A stretch of 64,000 bases of DNA from WQUF01 sp031549885 (GTDB lineage: Bacteria > Bacillota > Clostridia > Clostridiales > Clostridiaceae), in contig JAVBPD010000071.1 in assembly GCA_031549885.1 (NCBI GenBank), forward strand, positions 1-64,000. Direction: 5' to 3'. Position 1 is the stretch's first letter; each line of letters opens with the position of its first letter. Under the pieces are notes generated by a model. The model was not told the DNA's origin. It made no database searches and saw only the letters and a program-made list of their open reading frames with translations. Shown here one piece after another: positions 1-9,784 of this stretch. A program made the position numbers and the translations under genes.

Positions 1-32
1 CTAAAACTGTAGCAGAGTTTTTTAAAAAATAA
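1..32 (+). CDS. 3' end of an upstream gene (partial)
   Basis: Reading from base 3, the codons give KTVAEFFKK followed by TAA at 30-32, which looks like a normal C-terminus running in from the left edge. Only ten codons are visible, so the product cannot be named and the call could be chance. A small hairpin at 154-168 (CTGTT/AACAG) followed by T-rich sequence might be its weak terminator. Confidence 0.35.
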   Translation, partial: KTVAEFFKK

Positions 33-302
33 TATTTTCAAATTAATATTTACTAAGCTTAAAATAAATGAAAACTAAATAAGAGCATTCTTTCATAAAA
101 CCCTTTCAAAAAAAGAAAAACATGTCAGGGTTATTTGCCATATCTAAAAACGTCTGTTTAAAGAACAGTGTCTTTTCTTTTAAAATTTCCCCTTTGTCGA
201 ATATAAAATTAAATCTAAATCCTGTCTTAAAAATTTTTTTAAAAAATAGGAATATTTTAAGCTATACTTCTTTAAGGGTGTAGTTAACTTTCTTAATTTA
301 TT
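33..302. other. AT-rich intergenic stretch, no gene seen
   Basis: I find no convincing coding frame or RNA gene here. The only structure is a short inverted repeat (AACCCT at 99-104 with AGGGTT at 127-132) and the CTGTT/AACAG hairpin at 154-168. It separates an unseen upstream gene from the opp promoter. Confidence 0.4.
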
Positions 303-373
303 TTGAGTATTTTTTTGCTGTAGTGTATAATAATACTTATAACATGAGTCAATGGTTAAAAAAACAAACCATT
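303..373 (+). promoter_or_regulatory. Promoter and leader inverted repeat of the opp operon
   Basis: TTGAGT (303-308) and TATAAT (326-331) are separated by exactly 17 bp, a good vegetative promoter. Downstream, AATGGTT (351-357) and AACCATT (367-373) form a perfect 7-bp inverted repeat in the leader, which could be an operator or an RNA hairpin. The oppA ribosome site GGAGG follows at about 411-415. The regulator is unknown. Confidence 0.6.
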
Positions 374-419
374 ATTTGTTACAGGACTTTTACACTATTA
401 TTTTTTCAAGGAGGAAAAT

Positions 420-2192
420 ATGAAATTTAGAAAAATCCTTAGTCTGATTATTACTGGCATTGTAGTAAGCTCTACAGTATTAATAGGTTGCAATTCCAGC
501 AATGGACAATCAACTAATACAAGCTCTGATTCAAATCAGACAACTGCCGACAATCAGACTAATCAACCAACTCAAAGTTCATCCGGTGAGGATAAATTAG
601 ATGCAGATCAAACTTTAAATTTATTTTACGACGACCCCCTTACTCTTGACGTAAATGATGCAAGAAATGCAACAGAATTTCAAATTATGACTCAAGTTTT
701 TGAAGGGTTAGTGCGTGTACTTGTTGATAAAGATGGCAAAGAAGTCATAGAGCCTGCTGGAGCTGAAAGCTATGATGTTTCACCTGATGGTCTAGTGTGG
801 ACTTTTAAATTAAGAGATCATAGCTGGTCAGATGGAGTTAAAGTCACTGCTCAGCAATATGTTGATTCTATACTAAGATTGCTTGATCCTGATAAAGCAT
901 TTTCTTATGCCTTTTATGCTTTTGATATTTTAAATGCTGAAAAATTTTATAATAAAGAAGCAAGCGCTCAGGATATTGGAATTAAAGCTAAAGATGATAG
1001 AACTCTTGAAATCACCCTTGGAAAACCTACACCTCAATTTGAAAAGAAAATTGGATTTGCTTGTATGTTTCCTATTCGCAAAGATTTAATCGATAAAGGT
1101 GGAGATACATATGCAACAGATTTTAAAGCCCATGCTTATAATGGACCTTTTATAATAAAGGACTGGATAAAAGACAACAGCATGACTTTAGAAAAAAGTT
1201 CCACATACTGGGATGCTGCAAATGTTCACCTTCAAACTGTTAACTTAAATGTTGTTCCTGAATTTTCAACTAAAGCTCAACTCTTTGAATCAAAACAAGC
1301 AGATTTAATTGAAGGAAATCAAGATTATTCGCAAAAATGGATAGATATGTCTAAAAATGGTGATATCCAATATAAAGTGGGTAAATACCCATCTATGTCT
1401 TTTATAGCTTTTAACCATCAAACTGGTGGATTTTCAGGTATTATGAAAAATACTAAAATTAAAATGGCATTATCGCTTTCAATAGATAGAGATGAATTTG
1501 TGAAAACTATTTATAACCGTTACTACCCTGGCTATGGTTTATATCCATATGGAATTGATATTGGAGATAAAGAATTTAGAAGCTTATATGATGAACCTCT
1601 AAAGGCTGAATATGAAAAATATAACAAAGATGGCGCAAAGCTTCAAGAGCTCTTTAAAGAAGGTCTAAAAGAATTAAATGTAGATAAACAATTAAGCGAT
1701 ATAACTCTTGTTTATATAACTGCAGCATCTTCAGTAATTGAAAAATCAGCTGCTGAATATCTTCAACAAAGCTGGCAAAATAAGCTTGGCATAAAGATAG
1801 AATTGCAACAGTATGATTCAAAAACTTTTAGGGACAAGAGAAATAATGCTGAATTTGATATAATATTAATGGGCTGGCATGGTGATTACAATGACCCTAT
1901 GACATTTGCTGATATTTGGCTTTCTACTGGTGGCTTTATAAAATATTTCGGTTGGTATTCATCTCCTGAGTATGATGCTGCATTTAGCAAATTAGACGGA
2001 GTAACAGATTTAAATGAAAGAGCAGAAATTTATGAAGAATTAGAAAAACAAGCTACTGTTACAGATGTTGGTATAGCTCCTATTTATTATAATGATAATG
2101 TTTATTTTGAACAAAATTATGTTAAAAATTTAAGCATTCTCATGTTTGGTCCTCAGGTTGATTTCAGTCGAGCTTATATTTCCGGAAAATAA
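420..2192 (+). CDS. oppA: Peptide ABC transporter substrate-binding lipoprotein (OppA type)
   Basis: This is an extracytoplasmic peptide-binding protein of the SBP_bac_5 family that delivers oligopeptides to the OppBC channel. A lipoprotein signal ends in LIGC with the lipidated Cys at residue 24, followed by a Ser/Thr/Asn/Gln-rich linker to about residue 55. The rest (about 60-590) is the two-lobed binding domain; the length is usual for OppA. The start is fixed by a GGAGG site 5-9 bases upstream. It heads an oppABCDF operon, separated from oppB by a strong hairpin, an arrangement that usually yields more binding protein than transporter. The exact peptide preference cannot be read from sequence; a nickel or dipeptide role is less likely given the full OppDF pair. 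Confidence 0.92.
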   Translation: MKFRKILSLIITGIVVSSTVLIGCNSSNGQSTNTSSDSNQTTADNQTNQPTQSSSGEDKLDADQTLNLFYDDPLTLDVNDARNATEFQIMTQVFEGLVRVLVDKDGKEVIEPAGAESYDVSPDGLVWTFKLRDHSWSDGVKVTAQQYVDSILRLLDPDKAFSYAFYAFDILNAEKFYNKEASAQDIGIKAKDDRTLEITLGKPTPQFEKKIGFACMFPIRKDLIDKGGDTYATDFKAHAYNGPFIIKDWIKDNSMTLEKSSTYWDAANVHLQTVNLNVVPEFSTKAQLFESKQADLIEGNQDYSQKWIDMSKNGDIQYKVGKYPSMSFIAFNHQTGGFSGIMKNTKIKMALSLSIDRDEFVKTIYNRYYPGYGLYPYGIDIGDKEFRSLYDEPLKAEYEKYNKDGAKLQELFKEGLKELNVDKQLSDITLVYITAASSVIEKSAAEYLQQSWQNKLGIKIELQQYDSKTFRDKRNNAEFDIILMGWHGDYNDPMTFADIWLSTGGFIKYFGWYSSPEYDAAFSKLDGVTDLNERAEIYEELEKQATVTDVGIAPIYYNDNVYFEQNYVKNLSILMFGPQVDFSRAYISGK

Positions 2193-2220
2193 AATAAGCC
2201 TGCATTTGCAGGCTTATTTT
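2191..2220 (+). terminator. Intra-operon hairpin between oppA and oppB
   Basis: AAAATAAGCCTGCA (2191-2204) pairs perfectly with TGCAGGCTTATTTT (2207-2220), a 14-bp stem starting in the oppA stop codon and ending in T residues. It can act as a partial terminator or 3' stabiliser, giving more oppA than oppBCDF message. Confidence 0.8.
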
Positions 2221-2243
2221 AAAATATTCAAAAGGAGGATACT

Positions 2244-3197
2244 ATGACCAAATATGTTGTAAGAAGGTTTTTTGAGATGATCTTAACTCTTTATATAATT
2301 GCAACTGCAACATTTTTTCTTTTAGCAGCTGCACCAGGAGATGCATTATCTGAAAGAGCTGAAAAATTGCCTGAAGCTACTAGAATAAATCTATATAAAA
2401 AATATGGCCTTGATAAACCTTTATTTGAAAGATATTTAATAACTATGAAAGGACTTTTAGTTGGTGATTTTGGCGAATCTATTTTATACCCAGGTCAAAC
2501 AGTACAGAGCATAATACACGATAAATTACCAGTTTCAGCAAGGCTTGGTCTTCAACAACTAATACTTGGAACAAGTATAGGGCTCATTCTTGGAGTAATT
2601 GCAGCAATGAAAAGAGGAACAGCTATTGACTATATCATAGTAATCATATGTGTTTTATTCATTTCTGTACCTAACTTAATTTTTGGTTTATTGCTTCAAA
2701 AAGTTTTTGCAGGTGGGCTCCACTTATTTCCTGTAATAGGTTGGCCAAAAGCAAAGGACCTTTGGTTTGGTGGATTTAAATATACTGTGCTGCCAACTCT
2801 TACTGGATGCTTCTTTTATGTAGCATCATATGCTAGATTATTAAAGACATCCATGCTCGATGTTGTTAATCAAGATTATATTTTAACAGCGCAATCTAAG
2901 GGGCTTAGTACAGGTCAAATGATAAAAAAACATATAATACGAAATTCATTTATTCCAATTATAACTAATCTACCTATGAGTATAGCTATGTGTATAACAG
3001 GTTCTTTCTTTGTAGAAAGGATTTTTGCCATTCCAGGGATTGGAATGTATTATGTTAATTCTATAAATGGCAGAGATTTAACTATTGTCATGGGTGAAAC
3101 AGTTATAATTGCTGCAATGTATATAGTAGTTGTTTTCTTAACTGATATTTTATATACCTATGTGGATCCAAGGATTAGGATCCATGGATTAACTTAA
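2244..3197 (+). CDS. oppB: Peptide ABC transporter permease OppB
   Basis: This is an inner-membrane channel subunit of the peptide importer. About six membrane segments are visible, beginning with the typical N-terminal helix (FEMILTLYIIATATFFLL). The BPD_transp_1 domain covers the C-terminal two thirds, with the cytoplasmic coupling loop near AQSKGLSTGQMIKKHIIRN, which contacts the ATPases. Its length of 317 residues is normal. The ATG follows a clear AGGAGG site. It lies 51 bp after oppA and 15 bp before oppC. Confidence 0.93.
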   Translation: MTKYVVRRFFEMILTLYIIATATFFLLAAAPGDALSERAEKLPEATRINLYKKYGLDKPLFERYLITMKGLLVGDFGESILYPGQTVQSIIHDKLPVSARLGLQQLILGTSIGLILGVIAAMKRGTAIDYIIVIICVLFISVPNLIFGLLLQKVFAGGLHLFPVIGWPKAKDLWFGGFKYTVLPTLTGCFFYVASYARLLKTSMLDVVNQDYILTAQSKGLSTGQMIKKHIIRNSFIPIITNLPMSIAMCITGSFFVERIFAIPGIGMYYVNSINGRDLTIVMGETVIIAAMYIVVVFLTDILYTYVDPRIRIHGLT

Positions 3198-3212
3198 GGT
3201 GGTGCTATTTTC

Positions 3213-4139
3213 ATGGAAGCTAAAAAGACATATGAAAAAAATAAATTTAAGAGAATTGGATGTGAAAATTTCAATTCCGATGTGCTGGTTCGCCCATCTA
3301 TCACTTACTGGAAAGATGCATGGCGAAGACTTAAAAAAAATCCAGTGGCAATGATATCCTTAGTCACTATAATTTTAATGATAATCATGGTTATAATTGG
3401 ACCATATATAAGAGGAATTGACTTTCAAAAGATGAACCCTGTAGATAAAAATTTACCACCCTCTTCAAAATATTGGTTTGGAACAGATAATTTAGGTAGA
3501 GATTTGTTTTCTAGAGTTTGGTATAGCGCAAGAGTATCCATAGCAGTAGCTCTGCTTTGCACAACTATTCAAATGGTAGTTGGTTCATTATATGGTGGTG
3601 TTATGGCTTATTTTGGCGGGTGGGTAGATGAATTACTAATGCGTATAATTGAAGTTATGAATTCAATTCCTTCCCTTTTAATCACCATACTAGTTATGGT
3701 TGTTTTAGGAAATGGAATGTTTGCTCTTTTAATTGCCATGAGCGTAACTACTTGGTGTTTAACTGCTAGAATCATGAGAGGAGTTATACTTCAACTAAGA
3801 AATTCCGAATTTGTAATGGCTGCTGAAATTTTAGGCTCTAAACCCTTTAGAACCATTATAAAGCATTTAATTCCTAATGCTCTTGGAGTTTTAATTTTAA
3901 ACACTGCATCAAGCATTCCAAATTATATTTTCACTGAATCTGGACTTAGCTTTTTAGGAATAGGATTACAACCTCCTGATACCAGTCTTGGAGTTTTAAT
4001 TTCTACAGGACAACAATCTATGGAATTTCATCCTTACCAATTGTTCTTTCCAGCACTTATATTGTGTATTATAGTTTTAGCATTTAATCTATTAGGTGAT
4101 GGATTAAGAGATGCTTTAGACCCAAGGCTTCGCCAATAG
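3213..4139 (+). CDS. oppC: Peptide ABC transporter permease OppC
   Basis: This is the second channel subunit of the peptide importer. A cytoplasmic N-terminal tail (about 45 residues) leads into a first helix (VAMISLVTIILMIIMVIIGPY) and the OppC-type motif FGTDNLGRDLFSR around residue 90. Further membrane segments and the coupling loop (AAEILGSKPFRTIIKHLIPN) follow. It has the family length (308). AGGTGG precedes the ATG. It ends nine bases before oppD. Confidence 0.93.
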   Translation: MEAKKTYEKNKFKRIGCENFNSDVLVRPSITYWKDAWRRLKKNPVAMISLVTIILMIIMVIIGPYIRGIDFQKMNPVDKNLPPSSKYWFGTDNLGRDLFSRVWYSARVSIAVALLCTTIQMVVGSLYGGVMAYFGGWVDELLMRIIEVMNSIPSLLITILVMVVLGNGMFALLIAMSVTTWCLTARIMRGVILQLRNSEFVMAAEILGSKPFRTIIKHLIPNALGVLILNTASSIPNYIFTESGLSFLGIGLQPPDTSLGVLISTGQQSMEFHPYQLFFPALILCIIVLAFNLLGDGLRDALDPRLRQ

Positions 4140-4148
4140 GAGGAAATT

Positions 4149-5177
4149 ATGGAAAAATTATTAGAGATTAAAAACTTAAGAGTATCATATCACACATATG
4201 CAGGTGAAGTTCAATCTGTCAGAGGTGTTTCATTTGATTTATATAAAGGTGAGACAGTTGCAATTGTAGGAGAATCAGGATGTGGTAAGTCTGTAACTTC
4301 AAAGGCTATCTTAGGTCTTATTCAAACCCCTCCTGGAGAAATAAAAAAAGACAGTAAAATCTTATATAAAAATAAGAATATATTCGATTTTTCTTCCAAA
4401 GAATGGAAAAATTATAGAGGTGCAGAAGCCTCTATAATATTCCAAGATGCCCTTGCATCTTTAAATCCAACAATGACTATAGGCAATCAAATAGCTGAAA
4501 ATATAATTATTCATCAACACCTTAAAAAAACCGAAGCTATGAATGAAGCTACAAAAATGCTTAAAGTTGTAGGAATTGCAAATCCAGAAAAGAGAATAAA
4601 TCAATATCCACATGAGCTTTCTGGTGGAATGAGGCAAAGAGTTATGATAGCAATAGCGCTTGCATGCAATCCTAGCATTTTAATTGCAGATGAACCAACT
4701 ACTGCATTAGATGTAACCATACAAGCGCAGATATTAGATTTAATAAAAGAGCTTCAGAAAAAAAATAATGCAGCTGTTATTATGATAACTCATGATTTAG
4801 GAGTGGTTGCAGATATTGCAGATAGGATTCTAGTTATGTACTCAGGAAAAATCATTGAAAGAGGCACAAGCAGAGATATATTCTATTCACCGAAGCATCC
4901 TTATACATGGGCTCTTTTAAATGCTGCACCAAAATTAAACGATAAATCAAGAAATAGGCTTATATCAATTGAAGGAACTCCACCAGATCTCTTTGCACCG
5001 CCTAAGGGATGTCCATTTTATACTAGATGCAAATATTGCATGCCTATTTGCATAGATGAAGAGCCAGAAGATACTAACATTAATAACAGCCATCAAGTAA
5101 AATGTTGGTTGCAACATGAGCTTGCTGAAAATGATGATATACCTTTTTTGAAGGGAGATTTTAAAATTGAGCAATAA
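4149..5177 (+). CDS. oppD: Peptide ABC transporter ATP-binding protein OppD
   Basis: This cytoplasmic ATPase powers peptide import together with OppF. Walker A is GESGCGKS (41-48), the signature LSGGM lies at 157-161 and Walker B ILIADEP at 177-183. The C-terminal oligopeptide-transporter extension carries a Cys cluster ([14 protein letters not shown]), of the type known to bind an iron-sulfur cluster in some OppD/DppD proteins; binding here is an inference. The last 11 bases overlap the start of oppF, suggesting translational coupling. Confidence 0.93.
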   Translation: MEKLLEIKNLRVSYHTYAGEVQSVRGVSFDLYKGETVAIVGESGCGKSVTSKAILGLIQTPPGEIKKDSKILYKNKNIFDFSSKEWKNYRGAEASIIFQDALASLNPTMTIGNQIAENIIIHQHLKKTEAMNEATKMLKVVGIANPEKRINQYPHELSGGMRQRVMIAIALACNPSILIADEPTTALDVTIQAQILDLIKELQKKNNAAVIMITHDLGVVADIADRILVMYSGKIIERGTSRDIFYSPKHPYTWALLNAAPKLNDKSRNRLISIEGTPPDLFAPPKGCPFYTRCKYCMPICIDEEPEDTNINNSHQVKCWLQHELAENDDIPFLKGDFKIEQ

Positions 5178-6138
5178 AATTGAAAAACCCTTAGTTGAAG
5201 TAAAAAACTTAAAAAAATATTTCAATGTAGGGAAAAATTTAATATTAAAAGCAGTAGATGATGTTTCCTTTACCATTAACGAAGGAAGTACCCTTGGCAT
5301 GGTTGGAGAATCTGGATGCGGTAAAACAACCTGCGGAAGGACTTGTATTGGTATTTATAAGAAAACAGATGGAGAGATACTTTTTAATGGTAAGAACATA
5401 TCTAGTTTAAACGATAAAGAAAAATTAGAGTACTCAAAAAATGCTCAATATATTTTCCAAGATCCTTATGCGTCTTTAGACCCTAGAATGACTGTTTCTG
5501 ATATAATAGCTGAAGGAATTGACATCCATAATTTAGCATCAAATTCTAAAGAAAGGCTAGAGAAAGTTAACCATTTGCTTCATATTGTAGGGCTTAACAA
5601 GGAACATGGAAATAGATTTGTCCATGAATTCTCTGGAGGTCAAAGGCAGAGAATAGGCATTGCAAGAGCTCTTGCAGTTGAACCAAAATTTATAGTTTGT
5701 GATGAACCAATATCAGCTTTAGATGTATCAATTCAAGCTCAGATTGTCAATCTGCTTATGGATCTTCAACAAAATTTAGGTTTAACTTATTTGTTTATTG
5801 CTCATGATCTATCTATGGTTAAGCATATTTCAAATAATGTGGCTGTTATGTATTTAGGGAATATAGTTGAAATGACATCTTCAAATGAGCTTTATGATAA
5901 CCCATTTCACCCTTATACTAAAGCTTTGTTATCATCTATACCGATAGCTGACCCTGACGCCACTCGTGCAAGAGAGAGGATTAGATTAACTGGGGAAATT
6001 CCTAGCCCAATAAATCCACCAGAGGGATGCCGGTTTAAAGGTCGTTGCAGGTTTGTTAAAGAAATTTGCAATAAAGAAACGCCAAGGTTAAAGGAAGTTA
6101 TACCACATCATTTTGTTGCTTGTTTTTTATATGAGTAG
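5167..6138 (+). CDS. oppF: Peptide ABC transporter ATP-binding protein OppF
   Basis: This is the second ATPase of the peptide importer. It has Walker A GESGCGKT (47-54), a signature FSGGQ near residue 156 and Walker B IVCDEP. The C-terminal region keeps the family's Cys residues (CRFKGRCRFVKEIC). The start is TTG at 5167, with AGGGAG at 5152-5157 nine bases upstream and overlapping the oppD stop. It overlaps the following small membrane gene by 8 bp at ATGAGTAG. Confidence 0.92.
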   Translation: MSNKIEKPLVEVKNLKKYFNVGKNLILKAVDDVSFTINEGSTLGMVGESGCGKTTCGRTCIGIYKKTDGEILFNGKNISSLNDKEKLEYSKNAQYIFQDPYASLDPRMTVSDIIAEGIDIHNLASNSKERLEKVNHLLHIVGLNKEHGNRFVHEFSGGQRQRIGIARALAVEPKFIVCDEPISALDVSIQAQIVNLLMDLQQNLGLTYLFIAHDLSMVKHISNNVAVMYLGNIVEMTSSNELYDNPFHPYTKALLSSIPIADPDATRARERIRLTGEIPSPINPPEGCRFKGRCRFVKEICNKETPRLKEVIPHHFVACFLYE

Positions 6139-6481
6139 ATTAAAGCTTATTATTTATGAAACTATTAAATCTATTCTAATAGGTGTTATTTTTGGCGGTT
6201 CCCTAGGTATTTTAGTGTTTATTTTTGCATTAATATTTTATTTAGGAAAAATCACTAATGCATTAAATATTGTAAGAAGCTTACTTTTATTTATTGGATC
6301 TTTAGCATTATTTTGCACTGCAGGTTTCTTTCTATCACGTGGAGCTAATAGTAAGTTTTCAGATATTGAAGGATGGAGAAGGCATTTTAAAATATTAACA
6401 CCTGTTTATGTAATTTTTTCTGTATCCATTGGAATAATTTTATTTGGAATGACTATTGATTTTATTATATTTATATTGTAG
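6131..6481 (+). CDS. Small integral membrane protein, unknown function
   Basis: I do not recognise this gene. From the ATG at 6131, which overlaps the oppF stop (ATGAGTAG), it encodes about 116 residues with three hydrophobic segments (roughly 12-34, 42-62 and 85-112). A basic loop (SRGANSKFSDIEGWRRHFK) separates the last two. A longer reading from 6113 is possible but overlaps more. It may belong to a DUF3899-like family, but that is only a guess from size and topology. Its position makes it the last gene of the opp operon, so a transport-related or unrelated membrane role are both possible. Confidence 0.7.
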   Translation: MSRLKLIIYETIKSILIGVIFGGSLGILVFIFALIFYLGKITNALNIVRSLLLFIGSLALFCTAGFFLSRGANSKFSDIEGWRRHFKILTPVYVIFSVSIGIILFGMTIDFIIFIL

Positions 6482-6509
6482 CGCTTAAACCTAATGGGCT
6501 TAAGCGCTA
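6479..6509. terminator. Shared hairpin between convergent genes
   Basis: TAGCGCTTAA (6479-6488) pairs with TTAAGCGCTA (6500-6509), spanning the stop codons of both the opp operon's last gene and the convergent GH65 gene. A CC/GG pair extends the stem. The T-tracts are poor, so it may act as a two-way 3' end stabiliser as much as a terminator. Confidence 0.6.
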
Positions 6510-8773
6510 TAGTGATTTATCTTATCCTCTAGAATATATTCATTTTGAAAAATTTTAATCTTTAAATTATTACCGCTTATTAATTTAATTTCAATGTTAT
6601 TTTTATCTATAGACAAATTAATCAATCTATTTCTAAACATTATTCTAAAGGAGTAACTTTTCCAATTTGAAGGTAAAATTGGAGAAAAACTCAATGTACC
6701 TTCTTTCACCCTAAGACCTCCAAACCCATGAACAAAGCTCATCCAAGTACCTGCCATGCTTGTAATATGTAAGCCATCTTTTGTATCATTGTTATAATCA
6801 TCTAAATCAAGCCTTGAAGTCCTTAAATACATTTCATAAGCTTTTTCTTTATAAGAAATTTCTGCAGCAAGTATACAATGAACACATGGGCTTAATGAAC
6901 TTTCATGCACCGTAAGAGGCTCATAAAAATCAAAATGCTTTTTCTTTTCTAAAACAGAGTATTCATGGCTAAAAAAATACATACCTTGAAGCACATCTGC
7001 TTGCTTTATAAAACAGCTTCTTAGTATTCTATCCCAGCTCCAATTTTGATTTATTGGCAAATCTTCTTTAGGTATCTTAGATGCTGGAATTATCTCTTTA
7101 TCCATAAAACCATCTTGTTGCTCAAAGATTCCAATTTCTTCAATTATAGGGAAATAGATATTTTTTGATATTTGCTCCCACGCTTGCAATTCCTCACTTG
7201 AAATATTAAGCTTTGACTTTATATATTCATGTTGTTTTAATAAATCCAATGTATATTTTAAGCACCATGAAGCTAATTTGTTTGTGTACCAGTTATTATT
7301 TACATTATTTTCATATTCATTAGGGCCAGTTACACCTAATATTACATACTTCCCTTTTCGCTTGCTAAAGGATACCCTAGATGCCCAAAATCTTGCTATT
7401 TCAACCAATACATCTAACCCATAATTAATTAAATAATCCTCATCACCAGTATATCTTACATAATTATATATTGCATAAGCAATAGCGCCATTTCTGTGTA
7501 TTTCTTCAAAAGTTATCTCCCATTCATTATGGCATTCTTCTCCATTCATTGTAACCATAGGATAAAGAGCGCCTTTTAAGCCAAGCTTTTTTGCATTTTC
7601 TTTAGCATAATTTAATTGGTTGTACCTATATAATAAAAGCTGCTTTGCCACCTTTTCACAAGCTGTGCTTAAATAAAAATTTATGCAATAAGCTTCAGTA
7701 TCCCAATATGTAGCTCCACCATATTTTTCTCCCGAAAAACCTTTTGGGCCAATGTTTAACCTCTCATCCTCTCCCGTATATGTACAATTTAACTGAAATA
7801 TATTATATCTAATTCCTTGCTGAGCTTTAATATCTCCTTCTACTTTAATATCGCTATCTTCCCAAATTTTATCCCATCTTTTTTTATGATTTTCATATAA
7901 ATTATTAAATCCACAATTAATTGATGCATTTAATATTTCATTGCCTTTCAAAACAAGATCTTCACTTTTAAAGTATCTATTTGATACTACAGAAACATAT
8001 TTTTCAATGCTAAAAGTTTCATTGCTTTTTAAATCAATTCTGGATTTTTTAGCAATATACATTGAAGTATTTACATCTTCTATTAATATATTTTCTTCAA
8101 TATTATCTTTAAATAGCTTTATATCCATAGTAGAAGTTATGTGAAAATCTAGCTTTTTAGTTTGCATAGTTAAAAAACCACTTCCACATTCATTAAACCC
8201 TCTATTAATTTCATTCCAAAACAATTCATCATAATTTGAATCTTCATTTTTAACATTGCCATCTAAATAAGCTTCAAAGCCTAAACTTACATTAAAATTT
8301 AAAGGAGTAATGTTATATTTTATACACATCATTTCTTTAACATCCATGCTTATAAATCTCATTATTTCGCATTTAACGTCTTTATCATCAAATGAAGCTA
8401 TGAAGCTTCTTTTAAGATATCCTTCCTTCATATTCAACTCTCTATGAAAATCCTTTAAAGTGCATTTATCCAAATCAAGCTCCACATGGTCAATGAATAT
8501 TTTAATGCCAATGATGTTAGTTGAATTAAGAACCTTAGCAAAATATTCAGGATATCCATTTTTCCACCAACCAACTCTAGTTTTATCAGGATAATAAACC
8601 CCTGCAATATAACTACCTCTGAGAGAATCTCCTGAGTAATTTTCCTCAAAATTTCCCCTCATCCCCATATATCCGTTTCCAAAACTCATAAGACTTTCAT
8701 AAATTCTATTATTTTCTTTATCAATATTTTTTTGAATTATTCTCCATTCATCTAAATAAATTAAGTTTTTCAC
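6500..8773 (-). CDS. Glycoside hydrolase family 65 disaccharide phosphorylase (maltose phosphorylase-like)
   Basis: GH65 enzymes split alpha-glucosidic disaccharides with phosphate, releasing glucose and beta-glucose 1-phosphate in the cytoplasm. The N-terminal beta-sandwich spans about 1-265, followed by the (alpha/alpha)6 catalytic barrel and a short C-terminal sheet. Family motifs are visible: ATYWDTEAY (354-362), CHNEWEITFEEIHRN (414-428) and GPNEY, whose Glu 486 matches the family's catalytic acid. The length (757) is typical. The start is GTG with GGAG upstream. Maltose, kojibiose, nigerose or trehalose are all possible substrates. The natural partner enzyme, beta-phosphoglucomutase, is encoded in this window but far away (52566-53201). 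Confidence 0.88.
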   Translation of the reverse strand: MKNLIYLDEWRIIQKNIDKENNRIYESLMSFGNGYMGMRGNFEENYSGDSLRGSYIAGVYYPDKTRVGWWKNGYPEYFAKVLNSTNIIGIKIFIDHVELDLDKCTLKDFHRELNMKEGYLKRSFIASFDDKDVKCEIMRFISMDVKEMMCIKYNITPLNFNVSLGFEAYLDGNVKNEDSNYDELFWNEINRGFNECGSGFLTMQTKKLDFHITSTMDIKLFKDNIEENILIEDVNTSMYIAKKSRIDLKSNETFSIEKYVSVVSNRYFKSEDLVLKGNEILNASINCGFNNLYENHKKRWDKIWEDSDIKVEGDIKAQQGIRYNIFQLNCTYTGEDERLNIGPKGFSGEKYGGATYWDTEAYCINFYLSTACEKVAKQLLLYRYNQLNYAKENAKKLGLKGALYPMVTMNGEECHNEWEITFEEIHRNGAIAYAIYNYVRYTGDEDYLINYGLDVLVEIARFWASRVSFSKRKGKYVILGVTGPNEYENNVNNNWYTNKLASWCLKYTLDLLKQHEYIKSKLNISSEELQAWEQISKNIYFPIIEEIGIFEQQDGFMDKEIIPASKIPKEDLPINQNWSWDRILRSCFIKQADVLQGMYFFSHEYSVLEKKKHFDFYEPLTVHESSLSPCVHCILAAEISYKEKAYEMYLRTSRLDLDDYNNDTKDGLHITSMAGTWMSFVHGFGGLRVKEGTLSFSPILPSNWKSYSFRIMFRNRLINLSIDKNNIEIKLISGNNLKIKIFQNEYILEDKINHYSA

Positions 8774-8873
8774 AAATTTTCTCCTTTTTTAATAATATAG
8801 TATCATTTTAACTTAAATATTATTTTGAATAAATATCTTTAAAATGTTAATTATTTCCATATGAGGTGATGAT

Positions 8874-9683
8874 ATGAAAATAAAAATTCTTATTATGCTT
8901 TTGGTGGCTTTAATGGTTACCACTTGCATTGTTTCTGTCTATACATATGTGAATTATTTTACTACAGAAGAAGTTAATGCTAAAATTTATAAAAAAGTAG
9001 ATTCTAATAATGATGATAATATACCAGAGCATTCAATTCCAGCATCTGTATCAGTTAAAGAGGATATATATGCTTATAGCTCAAAGGATTGCTTTAAAAA
9101 GACATTATATACAGCGTCAAATAACATAAATCTTTATGACCAGCCAGATGGAGATAGTAAAATCATAAAATCTCTTTCTTCAAATGAGCCCTTAGTGGTC
9201 TATAAAGATTTAGGAGAATTTCTTTATTGTGAAGAATCCACAGGTATTGCTGGATATGTTAAAAAATCCTCTTCCTTTAAAAAAACTATGGATTATACCA
9301 ATAATTATTTGATCAACGTAAACTTAACAAATCAAAATATAAAAATATATAAAGATGCAGAATTAATTAAAGACATTGTATGCTCTACTGGAACTATTGG
9401 AAATCAAAATACAGAAACTCCTCTTGGAAAATTCAAAGTAATAGTAAGAGGTGAAGAATTTTATAATAGCTTATTAAATGAAGGTGCAAAATACTACTTG
9501 CAATTTTTTGGAGATTATTTAATACATTCTATACCTGTAGATGAAAATGGAAATATCATTGAAAAAGAAGAAGATAAATTAGGATCTCCTGCATCACATG
9601 GATGCATTAGAGTTTCTGTAGAAAATGCAAAGTGGCTATATGACAATGTTCCAGATGGCGCTGAAGTTTTTATTCATTATTAA
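8874..9683 (+). CDS. Membrane-anchored SH3-type / L,D-transpeptidase (YkuD)
   Basis: This enzyme is predicted to make 3-3 peptidoglycan cross-links or attach proteins outside the membrane. One N-terminal membrane helix (4-27) acts as anchor or signal. A bacterial SH3-like module follows (about 78-135), then a YkuD domain (about 143-269). The catalytic motif is SHGCIR with Cys 244, and His 218 in YLIHSIP is the usual partner. The ATG follows GAGGTGATG. It is transcribed alone, divergent from the GH65 gene. Confidence 0.88.
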   Translation: MKIKILIMLLVALMVTTCIVSVYTYVNYFTTEEVNAKIYKKVDSNNDDNIPEHSIPASVSVKEDIYAYSSKDCFKKTLYTASNNINLYDQPDGDSKIIKSLSSNEPLVVYKDLGEFLYCEESTGIAGYVKKSSSFKKTMDYTNNYLINVNLTNQNIKIYKDAELIKDIVCSTGTIGNQNTETPLGKFKVIVRGEEFYNSLLNEGAKYYLQFFGDYLIHSIPVDENGNIIEKEEDKLGSPASHGCIRVSVENAKWLYDNVPDGAEVFIHY

Positions 9684-9784
9684 GGACAATAAATTCATTT
9701 CATAATGATTTAGTTTATATATTTTGATAAAATATATTCATAGGATTTTTGTAGATAATAATATTAAACTAGTTATGAGGTGGT

